A program made the position numbers and the translations under genes. Below are positions 26,001-33,248 of a stretch of 54,279 nt of DNA, in pieces. The stretch's first letter is position 1; every line of letters begins with the position of its first letter. The stretch spans positions 292,315 through 346,593 of the forward strand of contig FR890375.1 of assembly GCA_000432835.1 (NCBI GenBank). Direction: 5' to 3'. This DNA is from Clostridium sp. CAG:417 (GTDB taxonomy: Bacteria; Bacillota_I; Bacilli_A; RF39; UBA660). Below the pieces are notes generated by a model that worked only from the letters and a program-made list of their open reading frames with translations, made no database searches and was not told the DNA's origin.

Positions 26001-26395
26001 ATTTAAAAATAGAGATACATAGAAAAATCAATACTATTGTTTCAAGAGAAAGTTTTGAAAGTGTTAAAGCTGAGTTAGAGGATAGATTTGGCGCTCTTGA
26101 TAATGATATGTTGGTATATATGTATGAGGAATGGTTTGAAAAATTGGCAAAAAAGGTGCCATTAGTTAATGTTTGGCAAACTAAAAATAGTATAGAATTA
26201 TTATTTGATAAAAAAATTATTAATTTAATTAAAATAGATGATTTGTTTATTAAAGCTTTCGAAATTACACCAATGTTTAGATTTCAATCTAGAGGTGATA
26301 ATGTAGTTATTACTTTGGATACTGTTAAATTGGACAAACATCCTGTTTATTATTTAGTAGAGCTTTTATTAGTAATTATAGGAAATAATTCTTGA
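23096..26395 (+). CDS. mfd: transcription-repair coupling factor Mfd
   Basis: 1099 residues from a TTG codon 4 nt after AGGTGA; no better start is seen. The N-terminal UvrB-like module is followed by the CarD-like RNA polymerase interaction domain (LNVGDYVVHNVHGIGIYNGI...YIPVEKID). The RecG-like translocase has Walker A GDVGFGKTEVA, DEEQRFGV, TATPIPRT and QIRGRVGRS, and the TRCF domain is at the C-terminus. It removes RNA polymerase stalled at lesions and recruits UvrA. Slightly shorter than the roughly 1180-residue B. subtilis protein. Confidence 0.98.
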   Translation: MNIFENLININYQNNSGITGITDEFFCVYLYELLKKQNKNILVVVNSLYEANKIYSSLNNYTDDVFLFPMDDFLTSEAIAISPDLLISRMETIKNINSSVPKIIITNLMGYLRFLPTPEFYRDSIINISVGMSIEPKKLYEKLINIGYNSETLVTKTGDVGLRGFVIDVFPLGEDNPYRIEFFGDEIESIRLFDTDTQKSLKNVKDLVVYPFTEFLMDENENIDDDYRKQKYLPKYNKVCSIGKYLEDPIVVYKDFSQLKTSFSHLQEEIETYRNDTDQFFSEKYMFDFSDIYFENNLYYMSINNISSDNKIKVFNYDVEKLDSFDENASLINDYIRKCLNENKTVIICLKEYQIKNIIKILNMKFVETTIDNIFLNKVNIVNFDMTEGFIYSDYVFLSQREIFKEKVSRKKYKTKFKYASKINDINKLNVGDYVVHNVHGIGIYNGIKKLTVNGLDKDYIEVFYQGKDKLYIPVEKIDNLSKFSGKEGTVPKINKLGGTEWQRTKSRVNKRVADMAEELIKLYSERESRKGFSFSKDTDLQRSFEKDFPYELTKDQSLAIKQIKMDMESSKPMDRLLCGDVGFGKTEVAFEAAFKAIMDSKQVLLLCPTTILSSQHFENAKERFKNFPVSIALLNRFTSTKETHRIISGLKDGTIDFVIGTHRLLSDDVVPCNLGLLIIDEEQRFGVKHKEKIKQYKTNIDVLTLTATPIPRTLQMSMVGIRSLSLIETPPVDRYPIQTYVIEENNQIMRDAIYKELSRDGQVFILCNRIDKIDSLVEKIKRLVPEAKINFAHGQMNKSELEDRMISFINREYDILICTTIIETGIDIPNVNTLIILNADHFGLSQLYQIRGRVGRSNKFAYAYLMYAPFKSLTETAVKRLNVIKDFTELGSGFSIATRDLSIRGAGDILGSEQAGFIDTVGIDLYLKMLNVEVARRRGEIIEEEDDDTKPLINVATHIKDSYVANEDLKIEIHRKINTIVSRESFESVKAELEDRFGALDNDMLVYMYEEWFEKLAKKVPLVNVWQTKNSIELLFDKKIINLIKIDDLFIKAFEITPMFRFQSRGDNVVITLDTVKLDKHPVYYLVELLLVIIGNNS

Positions 26396-26420
26396 CTTTA
26401 GATAATTGATTGGTTATTCT
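26392..26420 (+). promoter_or_regulatory. sigma-A promoter overlapping the mfd stop codon
   Basis: TTGACT, 17-bp spacer, TATTCT, driving the unrecognised gene at 26453. The -35 covers the mfd stop codon. Confidence 0.65.
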
Positions 26421-26452
26421 TTATATGTTATTTATTGTAGGAGGTAGTAGCA

Positions 26453-27109
26453 ATGAATGAATTGGAAAAATTGATGCAACAACATGTTGAAAATTATAAA
26501 AAGGCAGTGTTGGAAATAGTTAATAATAATACTAATTCTTTAATTGATAATGATATAATATTTTTGATAAAAAAGCCTCCATTAGATTCAATGGATCAAA
26601 TAAAAACGAAATTTTTAGTTCTTGCCAAAAAAGAAAAAATAATTTTGGATACTAATAATTTAGATAAGATGATATGTAATTTTCGAAAAGACGTTATTCA
26701 TAAGTTAGAAACAATAAAGAAAATAAGAATAGATGAAATAACGGTGATTATTAACTCTATTAATATAAATGAAGAAAATCAAGTTATAAAGATCACTAAA
26801 AAAGAGTTGAGTTCTATAAATAAAATAATAAAAAAGAATGTTAAACAAATAATAGATGAATCGGTTCAAAAAAACATACTAGACAATATTTGCAATATTT
26901 TTACGAGTGATGTTGGTAATGATAAAGAACAAAAGATAAGTAAAGAAATATTTAAGTTTTTGGATAAAAGAGGTATATACCAAAAACAACTTCTAGAAAA
27001 TATAGATTTTAAAATATTGGTAAAAGATACAACTTTGATTAATGGTCTTAAAGAGCAGGCTGAAAGATATGTCTTTACTAAGAACAACTCAAGACTTTTT
27101 AATAGTTAA
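26453..27109 (+). CDS. unrecognised lysine/asparagine-rich cytoplasmic protein
   Basis: 218 residues starting MNELEKLMQQHVENYKKAVL, with a strong GGAGGT ribosome-binding site. I do not recognise a family. The sequence looks largely helical, very rich in Lys, Asn and Ile, without a signal peptide, membrane segment or cysteine-based metal site (two scattered cysteines). It has its own promoter and terminator and is therefore monocistronic, between mfd and spoVT, which are adjacent in B. subtilis. It could be a nucleic-acid-binding or structural protein, but nothing in the sequence establishes this. Confidence 0.8.
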   Translation: MNELEKLMQQHVENYKKAVLEIVNNNTNSLIDNDIIFLIKKPPLDSMDQIKTKFLVLAKKEKIILDTNNLDKMICNFRKDVIHKLETIKKIRIDEITVIINSININEENQVIKITKKELSSINKIIKKNVKQIIDESVQKNILDNICNIFTSDVGNDKEQKISKEIFKFLDKRGIYQKQLLENIDFKILVKDTTLINGLKEQAERYVFTKNNSRLFNS

Positions 27110-27121
27110 TATAAAACATAG

Positions 27122-27147
27122 AGATGAATAAAGTTCATCTTTTTTTG
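27122..27147 (+). terminator. terminator of the unrecognised gene
   Basis: AGATGAA, loop TAAAG, TTCATCT, then a run of T residues. Confidence 0.85.
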
Positions 27148-27283
27148 TGACTTAATAAGTTAACTATATGGAAATATTTACCAAGGAAATTATTGGAAAT
27201 AGACATTATAATATAATTGTAAGCTTTTATAAGTATAAAGTCTTAGATATTAGTAAAAAATAATTACAAAGGAGAGTACATAT

Positions 27284-27811
27284 ATGAAAACAACAGGAGT
27301 AGTAAGAAGAATAGATGATTTGGGAAGAATTGTTATTCCTAAAGAAATTCGTAGAACTTTGCGTATACATGATGGTGAATCCTTAGAGATTTTTGTTGAT
27401 AATGAAATAATTACGTTAAAAAAGTATTCATCTTTGAATGAACTTGCTAATGTTTCCAAAATTTTAGTAGAATCAATTAATAAAGAAATCAATAAAGATA
27501 TAATTATAACTGATAGAGATAATGTAATAGCGGCTAGTGGTGTTAATAAGAAAAAATATATGGGTAAGAACATTTCTTCTTATTTAGAGAATGTAATTAA
27601 TGATCGAAAAAGTGTACGTATTTTTAATGAGAGGGTTAAAATAGTAGATGATGTGGAAGAAGATTGTAATTATATAATATACCCTATAATAGCTAATGGT
27701 GATGCAGTTGGATCGGCCATTATTGTATCTTTAGAAAATAATATTAGTGAATCAGAAGAAAAATTAATTAAAATAGTGGCAGAATTTTTAGGGAAACATG
27801 TTGAAGAATGA
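27284..27811 (+). CDS. spoVT: stage V sporulation regulator SpoVT (AbrB family)
   Basis: 175 residues. Residues 1-50 are an AbrB/SpoVT swapped-hairpin DNA-binding domain (TGVVRRIDDLGRIVIPKEIR then RTLRIHDGESLEIFVDN). The remainder is the GAF-like sensor domain specific to SpoVT (DIIITDRDNVIAASGVNKKKYMG, YPIIANGDAVGSAIIV). Length and position after mfd match B. subtilis, where SpoVT is made under sigma-G and tunes forespore genes. GGAGAG precedes the ATG. The upstream region has overlapping TATAAT motifs and CATTATA but no clear -35. Confidence 0.93.
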   Translation: MKTTGVVRRIDDLGRIVIPKEIRRTLRIHDGESLEIFVDNEIITLKKYSSLNELANVSKILVESINKEINKDIIITDRDNVIAASGVNKKKYMGKNISSYLENVINDRKSVRIFNERVKIVDDVEEDCNYIIYPIIANGDAVGSAIIVSLENNISESEEKLIKIVAEFLGKHVEE

Positions 27812-27829
27812 TATTTATTATGATATACT
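27801..27829 (+). promoter_or_regulatory. promoter of the metG T-box transcript
   Basis: TTGAAG, 17-bp spacer, TATACT with an upstream TGn (TGATATACT). The -35 lies in the last codons of spoVT. Confidence 0.7.
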
Positions 27830-27835
27830 GATTTT

Positions 27836-28054
27836 ATCTTTTAGCTATGAAGAAGAGCTTTAGATTGGTTAATCGGTAGAGAGTTTTCGGTTGGTGAAAG
27901 AAAATGTTTGCCTTTTTAAAGTATGGCTTTGGAGCTTATTATGCTGATATGTAAGTATAATCGTATATAGGCGTTAACTATTTGAGTGTATAATACTATT
28001 ATAAAATAAGGTGGTACCGCGATGATTCGTCCTTATATTATTAATAGTTTTTTT
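27836..28054 (+). ncRNA. T-box leader controlling metG
   Basis: The T-box core AAGGTGGTACCGCG (28007-28020) is followed by CGTCCTT. Upstream, TTAGC (27841-27845) can pair with GCTGA (27943-27947) as the base of stem I. The internal loop above it has GAAGAAG on one side and a candidate methionine specifier ATG at 27941-27943 on the other. A hairpin with arms around 27994-28010 and 28031-28048 ends in seven T residues (28048-28054). Uncharged tRNA-Met would be sensed to raise metG expression. The exact off-state structure is uncertain. Confidence 0.88.
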
Positions 28055-28069
28055 GTTAGGAGGAAAATT

Positions 28070-29590
28070 ATGAAAGAGAAATACTATATAACAACAGCAA
28101 TTGCTTATACATCTGGGAAACCACATATTGGAAATGTTTATGATCCTTTATTTGCCGATTGTATTGCAAGATATAAAAGATTAAAAGGATATGATGTTGT
28201 CCTACAAACAGGAACTGATGAACATGGAATAAAAATAGAAGAAAAGGCAGCAGCAGCCAATATTAGTCCTAAAGAATTTGTAGATAATATATCTGGACAA
28301 ATAAGAAACATGTGGGATTTACTTAATGTAAGCTATGATAAGTTTGTGCGTACTACTGATGAACAACATGTAAAGGTGGTACAAAAGATATTTAAGAAAA
28401 TGTATGATAAAGGTGATATTTATAAGGGTGAATATAAGGGACTATATTGTACTCCATGTGAATCATTTTGGACTTTATCACAATTAGATGAAAATGGATG
28501 CTGTCCTGATTGTCATAGAGAAGTTAAGGAGTATAGTGAGGAAGCCTATTTCTTTAAGTTAAGCAATTATCAAGAACGTTTAGAAAAGTTGTTTGAAGAA
28601 CATCCAGAATTTATATTACCTGAATCTAGACGTAATGAAATGATTAATAATTTCTTAAAACCAGGTCTGCAAGATTTATGTGTTTCTAGAACATCTGTTA
28701 AATGGGGAATCCCTGTTGATTTTGATACTAACCATGTTGTTTATGTATGGTTAGATGCTTTAACTAATTATATTACCAATATAGGATATGATCCTGATGG
28801 TTCTACTGATGAATTCAAAAAATTGTGGCCAGCTGATTTACAAATTATAGGAAAAGATATAATTAGATTTCATTCCATATATTGGCCAGCATTTTTATGG
28901 TCTTTGGACTTGGAATTACCAAAACTTATTTTTGCTCATCCTTGGGTTTTACAAAATAACGATAAGATGAGTAAGAGTAGGGGGAATGTTATTTATGCTG
29001 ATGACTTAGTTAATGAGTTTGGTGTTGATACTGTTAGGTATTATTTGTTAAAAGAAATTCCTTATAATAATGATGGTAATATTACAAGAGATTTATTTAT
29101 TGAAAAAATTAATAGTGATTTAGCTAATGTTTTGGGTAATCTTGTACAAAGGACTATTTCAATGGGACAAAAATATTTTTCTGGAGATGTTTCAAATAAG
29201 TTAGTAAACGAAGAAATCGATAATGATTTTATTAATAATGTTAATAATTTGGAAAAAATAGTCGATGAAAATATTAATAGCATGCATTTAGGTGATGCTC
29301 TTGGTGAAATTATGAAAGTGTTGCGTCAAAGTAATAAATATATTGATGAGACTATGCCTTGGGTACTAGCAAAACATGATTCAAAAAATGATAGATTAGA
29401 AACAGTTATATATAATTTATTAGAATCTATAAGAGTTTGTGGTAATCTACTTGCACCATTTATGCCAGAAACTAGCGAAAAGATAAAATATCAATTAAAT
29501 AATGATAATAATTCTTTAAACTTTGTAGGTGATAATAATTACCATTTAAATAATCCAGAACCATTATTTCAAAGAATAGTGTTAAAATAG
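28070..29590 (+). CDS. metG: methionyl-tRNA synthetase
   Basis: 506 residues from the ATG 5 nt after AGGAGGA. Class I signatures are HIGN (in SGKPHIGNVYDPLFADC) and KMSKSRGN. A zinc knuckle with CTPCE and CCPDC is present. The C-terminal anticodon-binding domain ends at PEPLFQRI; the Trbp111-like tRNA-binding domain that B. subtilis MetS carries (about 660 residues) is missing. It charges initiator and elongator tRNA-Met, under T-box control. Confidence 0.97.
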   Translation: MKEKYYITTAIAYTSGKPHIGNVYDPLFADCIARYKRLKGYDVVLQTGTDEHGIKIEEKAAAANISPKEFVDNISGQIRNMWDLLNVSYDKFVRTTDEQHVKVVQKIFKKMYDKGDIYKGEYKGLYCTPCESFWTLSQLDENGCCPDCHREVKEYSEEAYFFKLSNYQERLEKLFEEHPEFILPESRRNEMINNFLKPGLQDLCVSRTSVKWGIPVDFDTNHVVYVWLDALTNYITNIGYDPDGSTDEFKKLWPADLQIIGKDIIRFHSIYWPAFLWSLDLELPKLIFAHPWVLQNNDKMSKSRGNVIYADDLVNEFGVDTVRYYLLKEIPYNNDGNITRDLFIEKINSDLANVLGNLVQRTISMGQKYFSGDVSNKLVNEEIDNDFINNVNNLEKIVDENINSMHLGDALGEIMKVLRQSNKYIDETMPWVLAKHDSKNDRLETVIYNLLESIRVCGNLLAPFMPETSEKIKYQLNNDNNSLNFVGDNNYHLNNPEPLFQRIVLK

Positions 29591-29622
29591 TGTAAACTAG
29601 AAAAAAAGTCATTAATATATAT

Positions 29623-29650
29623 TTTACACAATAAGTATTTATGTTATATT
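29623..29650 (+). promoter_or_regulatory. promoter of the small membrane-protein gene
   Basis: TTTACA, 16-bp spacer, TATATT with TGT upstream (TGTTATATT). Confidence 0.6.
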
Positions 29651-29697
29651 AGGAGAGTAGTATTTGCGGTAAAAATTAACGATAAAAGGAGAAAACT

Positions 29698-29886
29698 ATG
29701 TCTTGGAAATCAATTGATAAATTGTTTAATCTAGACACAGCATATTTATTAGTTGTTTTTATATTGCTTTTACTAATATACGATGAGCATAATATTTTAG
29801 ATATGTTGTATTTAGGTTTAATGACTTTTTATTACATACGTATTAAGGTTCACAGATTTAGAAGAAAAAAATTGAATATCATCTAG
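29698..29886 (+). CDS. unrecognised small membrane protein
   Basis: 62 residues with AAAGGAG before the ATG. Residues 16-28 (AYLLVVFILLLLI) and about 36-46 are hydrophobic, and the C-terminus is strongly basic (HRFRRKKLNII), so one or two membrane segments with a cytoplasmic basic tail are likely. I do not recognise a family. It has its own promoter and a terminator that overlaps its stop codon, which supports a real, separately expressed gene between metG and tatD. Confidence 0.6.
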   Translation: MSWKSIDKLFNLDTAYLLVVFILLLLIYDEHNILDMLYLGLMTFYYIRIKVHRFRRKKLNII

Positions 29887-29899
29887 GTGATATTTTTTT
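29875..29899 (+). terminator. terminator overlapping the small membrane-protein stop codon
   Basis: AATATCA, six-base loop with the TAG stop, TGATATT, then T residues to 29899. Confidence 0.75.
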
Positions 29900-29919
29900 G
29901 TTATAAATGGAGGTAAGAA

Positions 29920-30672
29920 ATGTATATTGATACACATTGTCATTTAGAAAAAGCTTTTTATAATAATATAGGTAATGTAATATTGGATAATAGAAATGCC
30001 GATGTATTAAAAATTATAGTATCTGGTTGTAATAAAGATGAGATTTTGGAAGTAGTTAACTATGCTTTAGAGTATGAGGATGTATATTTAACGTTAGGTT
30101 TTCATCCTGATTGTGTTACTAAGGTATCGGAAGAAGATATAAATTGGTTAAGAAAAATACTCGTTGAAAATGAAAAAGTAATTGGTGTAGGAGAAATTGG
30201 GCTTGATTATCATTATGGTAAAGAGGATAAAATACTACAATTGGATTTGTTTGCAAAACAATTGAAAATTGCTGAAGAATTGAATTTACCTGTTGTTATA
30301 CATTCAAGGGATGCAACTGAAGATACTATTAATATGTTAAAAAAATTTAAAGTAAAAGGTGTTATTCACTGTTTTTCTGGAAGTTTAGAAACTGCTAAAA
30401 CATATATAAAAATGGGCTATTATTTAGGCATTGGTGGAGTGGTAACTTTTAAGAACAGTAAACTAGGTACGACTTTGCAAAGTTTATCGCTTGATAATAT
30501 TGTTTTAGAAACAGATAGTCCTTATTTAGCACCTGTACCTTATAGAGGTAGTCTTAATTCTTCTAAAAATATTCCTGTTATAGCAGAATACATAGCAAAT
30601 TTATATGATGTATCGGTCCAGGAAGTAGCAGAAAAAACCACGGAAAATGTAAAAAAAATATATGGTATATAA
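29920..30672 (+). CDS. tatD: TatD family metal-dependent DNase
   Basis: 250 residues, typical for TatD/YabD. Metal-binding motifs are H6-C-H8 (MYIDTHCH), GEIGLDYHY, VIHSRDA, HCFSGS and ETDSPYLAP. Family members are 3'-5' exonucleases or deoxyribonucleases; the cellular role in Bacilli is not firmly settled. The metG-tatD order is the usual one, but the rnmV gene that follows tatD in B. subtilis is missing. Confidence 0.95.
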   Translation: MYIDTHCHLEKAFYNNIGNVILDNRNADVLKIIVSGCNKDEILEVVNYALEYEDVYLTLGFHPDCVTKVSEEDINWLRKILVENEKVIGVGEIGLDYHYGKEDKILQLDLFAKQLKIAEELNLPVVIHSRDATEDTINMLKKFKVKGVIHCFSGSLETAKTYIKMGYYLGIGGVVTFKNSKLGTTLQSLSLDNIVLETDSPYLAPVPYRGSLNSSKNIPVIAEYIANLYDVSVQEVAEKTTENVKKIYGI

Positions 30673-30684
30673 TATAATTAAATA

Positions 30685-30713
30685 TTTACTTTTTATATTT
30701 AAGTAGGTATAAT
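30685..30713 (+). promoter_or_regulatory. sigma-A promoter of the surface cluster
   Basis: TTTACT, 17-bp spacer, TATAAT, 28 bp before the first gene of the cluster. Confidence 0.7.
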
Positions 30714-30740
30714 GTTTTTTATAGAATAATGGAGGTACTG

Positions 30741-31349
30741 ATGGAGAATAAAAGTAAGAAATCCTCTAATAAACAGCTTTTATTAGCAATTATTGGTATA
30801 TTAATTTTAATAAGCGTTATTATTTGTGTTATTGTGTGTTCACTAGATTATACGAAGAAAAATAAAAAAGAAGATGTTGCGCAAGCAACTATAATGATGA
30901 ATTATACTTCTAGTTCCAATTCAATTGTTATTGATAGTAGTAGTCCCGTAACTGTTGATGTGGGAAAATTATTGAGTGATACCAAGAATGTTTTTGATTT
31001 TACTATTAGTTCTAAGATGACTAAAGGGTCAAATATTAAATACGAAATAGTTGCGACAAAAGATGTATCATCATCTACTATTCCTGATAGTAGTATCAGA
31101 ATATATTTACAGAAGTCTGATTCTAGTAGTTATACAAATGTAAATGAAGTACTATTACCAACTGGCTATAAGGCGAGTGATGAGACACCTATTGGTGGTG
31201 CAAATGGGATGATTTTAGATAAGGGAACATTTGATAAATCATCGTCAATCTATTATAGATTAAGAGTTTGGGTAGATTCGACATACCCTGTTGTTGATAG
31301 TATAAATTACTATAAATTGAAAATTAATGTTTATGGTAAGGCAAGTTAA
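30741..31349 (+). CDS. exported or membrane-anchored protein, probable SipW-type substrate
   Basis: 202 residues from the ATG 5 nt after GGAGG. A basic N-terminus (MENKSKKSSNK) and one hydrophobic segment (about residues 12-34) are followed by an extracellular domain rich in Ser, Thr and Asp. Its beta-strand-like pattern (VFDFTISSKMTKGSNIKYEI, IRIYLQK, YYRLRVWVDS) resembles TasA/camelysin-type domains, though I would not assign the family firmly. A SipW-like signal peptidase gene follows, as for tasA in B. subtilis. It has its own promoter and terminator. Confidence 0.7.
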   Translation: MENKSKKSSNKQLLLAIIGILILISVIICVIVCSLDYTKKNKKEDVAQATIMMNYTSSSNSIVIDSSSPVTVDVGKLLSDTKNVFDFTISSKMTKGSNIKYEIVATKDVSSSTIPDSSIRIYLQKSDSSSYTNVNEVLLPTGYKASDETPIGGANGMILDKGTFDKSSSIYYRLRVWVDSTYPVVDSINYYKLKINVYGKAS

Positions 31350-31357
31350 AAAGTGTA

Positions 31358-31399
31358 AAGTAATTTTATGTTTGGTGTAAAGTTACTTTATTTTTTTTG
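31358..31399 (+). terminator. terminator after the exported-protein gene
   Basis: AAAGTAA and TTACTTT pair across a 19-nt loop, followed by A and eight T residues. The large loop makes it a weaker candidate. Confidence 0.6.
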
Positions 31400-31427
31400 A
31401 TAGGATATTTTATTATTTTTTATAATG
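31398..31427 (+). promoter_or_regulatory. promoter of the signal peptidase gene
   Basis: TTGATA, 18-bp spacer, TATAAT. The -35 starts within the preceding terminator T tract. Confidence 0.6.
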
Positions 31428-31462
31428 TATTAATATTATCTTAGAGAATAGAGGTGATTATT

Positions 31463-32134
31463 ATGCAGGATACTTTTGTTGCTAGTTCTAGTGTTAAATT
31501 AGAATCTAAAAGTAGTATTTTTAATAAAATAAAAAGTATAGTTCATTATAGCTTAAAAGTATTTTTAAATTTTTTACTTACTGTATTAATTATAATCACC
31601 TCTTTGTTCGTTATTAGTTTTGCTGATACAAAAATAAATGAATATAGTGGTAGGCAGGTAGCTCCTCTTATAGGTGCTTATGTTATAGTTAGTCCTAGTA
31701 TGGTTCCAACTATCAAAGTACATGATGCTATATTAGTGGCACGTACTAATCCTAAAAATTTAAATGTTGGAGATATTATTACTTTTAAATCAACTGATTC
31801 TAGATACAATGGATATACTATTACGCATAGAATAAATGAAATTAATACTACTAGTGATGGTAAAAGAATTTTTATAACGAAGGGCGATAATAATGTTAGT
31901 ACTGATAGTAGTCCAGTATTAGAAGAAAATATTTATGGTAAAGTTATATTAAAGTTTCCTAAGTTAGGAGTTGTTCAACAGTTTGTTTTCACATCAGTTG
32001 GGTTTATATTGGTTATATTTTTACCACTAATTTTACTTGTGTGCTACAATTTATTTAAACTTTATAGACTAAAAAAAGATAAAAATAAAAAAGTTGAAAT
32101 TATAAGTGCCGGTGATGATATAGAAATAATTTAG
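31463..32134 (+). CDS. sipW: SipW-like (ER-type) signal peptidase I
   Basis: 223 residues from the ATG 5 nt after GAGGTGA. A first membrane segment (about 33-54) precedes the catalytic block VIVSPSMVPTI with nucleophile S79. The second catalytic position is H122 (GYTITHRINEI), not lysine, placing it in the Ser-His ER-type group with SipW. A GDNN motif (FITKGDNNVSTDSSPV) follows and a second membrane segment lies near residues 175-200. It probably cleaves selected surface proteins, with the upstream gene product the best candidate. Confidence 0.9.
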   Translation: MQDTFVASSSVKLESKSSIFNKIKSIVHYSLKVFLNFLLTVLIIITSLFVISFADTKINEYSGRQVAPLIGAYVIVSPSMVPTIKVHDAILVARTNPKNLNVGDIITFKSTDSRYNGYTITHRINEINTTSDGKRIFITKGDNNVSTDSSPVLEENIYGKVILKFPKLGVVQQFVFTSVGFILVIFLPLILLVCYNLFKLYRLKKDKNKKVEIISAGDDIEII

Positions 32135-32144
32135 TGGTGCATGT

Positions 32145-32765
32145 ATGAAAAATATTTTTAGTGAGTATATAAACATAGTTGGATACCTTGTGACAGGTGT
32201 TGTGTTCTTTGTTTGTGTTTCTATTATGTTTAATAATATTTTTAACGAAGTCCAAAGCAAAGTTCAGTATGAAAATAAAATTACACATGAAGCAACAAGT
32301 AAATTAAGTGAAGTAAAGCATTTATTAACTACAGGACAAAGTGGTAACGATGATTATTTAACTTTAGTTAATAGCTTTAAGGTATGTTATCAAAAATTTA
32401 ATGATAAGCAATTAAGTAGTGTTATATATAAAGATAAAATATCTATAAATGACAGTTATAAATTCTTACAATTATATGATAAATTAATAATAAAAGAGTG
32501 TTTTAATGATCAAATTTATAAAAATTTAGATGGTGATTCTAAGAGAATGCTTAAGTTTAATATAGAAGAAATAAATATTAGCTTATCTTATATAAAAAAT
32601 AATATTTCAAGTGATAGCAGATCCTATTTTGGTACATTGAATCAAAATAGTTATGAAAAAGTTAATAATAGTTATACTACCTTATTTAATTTGTATAGTA
32701 ATACCGTTAACATATTTTATGATTTAGTAAATAGTTATTATAATGGAGGTGTTATTAATGACTAA
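32145..32765 (+). CDS. unrecognised membrane-anchored protein of the SipW cluster
   Basis: 206 residues with one N-terminal membrane segment (about residues 11-30, VGYLVTGVVFFVCVSIMF), then a mainly helical, Asn/Ser/Lys-rich domain predicted to face outward. No family recognised. The ribosome-binding site is weak (GGTG), and the gene starts 10 bp after the signal peptidase and overlaps the next gene by 8 bp, so it belongs to the same operon. It could be a second exported partner or an assembly factor. Confidence 0.75.
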   Translation: MKNIFSEYINIVGYLVTGVVFFVCVSIMFNNIFNEVQSKVQYENKITHEATSKLSEVKHLLTTGQSGNDDYLTLVNSFKVCYQKFNDKQLSSVIYKDKISINDSYKFLQLYDKLIIKECFNDQIYKNLDGDSKRMLKFNIEEINISLSYIKNNISSDSRSYFGTLNQNSYEKVNNSYTTLFNLYSNTVNIFYDLVNSYYNGGVIND

Positions 32766-33177
32766 ATTTATTAATAATATTCTCTTAGTTATGCGATATA
32801 TTTTGTTTATTTTATCTTTTTCAGTAACTATTTATGGAATGATTTTCTTATATAGTTGTTTTAGTTATGAAATTTTTGTTATTATAATTCCCTATATACT
32901 TTTATTGGTTGCGTTTGTAGCGGATTTATGTTTTAAGAGAAGAAAAATACTTAATAATTGTTTTTATAATTTAACAGCGTGTTTAGTTTTTGGTTTAAAT
33001 ATATTTATAATTTTTAAATCATTATATGGCAATATGATGTTAAATAGTACTAACTATAATTATTTTAATGTTTACTATCCATTCTTTATAATAATGCTTT
33101 ATGGTTTGTTTTGGGCAAATATTTTATTTTTAATTTCTAGTAAATTAAGAGTTATTTCTGTGAAAATAGAAAGTTAG
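32758..33177 (+). CDS. unrecognised multi-pass membrane protein of the SipW cluster
   Basis: 139 residues from the ATG 6 nt after GGAGGTG. Four hydrophobic segments (about residues 11-36, 40-59, 71-89 and 107-128), short basic loops (FKRRKILNN) and a C-terminal basic tail. No family recognised. Overlap with the preceding gene suggests coupled translation. The position at the tatD-rsmA junction, otherwise occupied by rnmV, suggests a lineage-specific insertion of the whole four-gene cluster. Confidence 0.75.
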   Translation: MTKFINNILLVMRYILFILSFSVTIYGMIFLYSCFSYEIFVIIIPYILLLVAFVADLCFKRRKILNNCFYNLTACLVFGLNIFIIFKSLYGNMMLNSTNYNYFNVYYPFFIIMLYGLFWANILFLISSKLRVISVKIES

Positions 33178-33200
33178 GTTGTTTTATAAAGCATTTAGAG

Positions 33201-33230
33201 TTGTTTATTTTTTTAATAATATGATATATT
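33201..33230 (+). promoter_or_regulatory. promoter of rsmA
   Basis: TTGTTT, 18-bp spacer, TATATT with a TGA extension, about 19 bp upstream of the start codon. Confidence 0.5.
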
Positions 33231-33248
33231 GATTACGTGGTGATTGAA

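Noticed and set aside
27191..27219. A sigma-G promoter for spoVT (CATTATA with an upstream element)
   Set aside because: CATTATA fits the -10 pattern but no acceptable -35 was found 17-18 bp upstream; overlapping TATAAT motifs make the call ambiguous.
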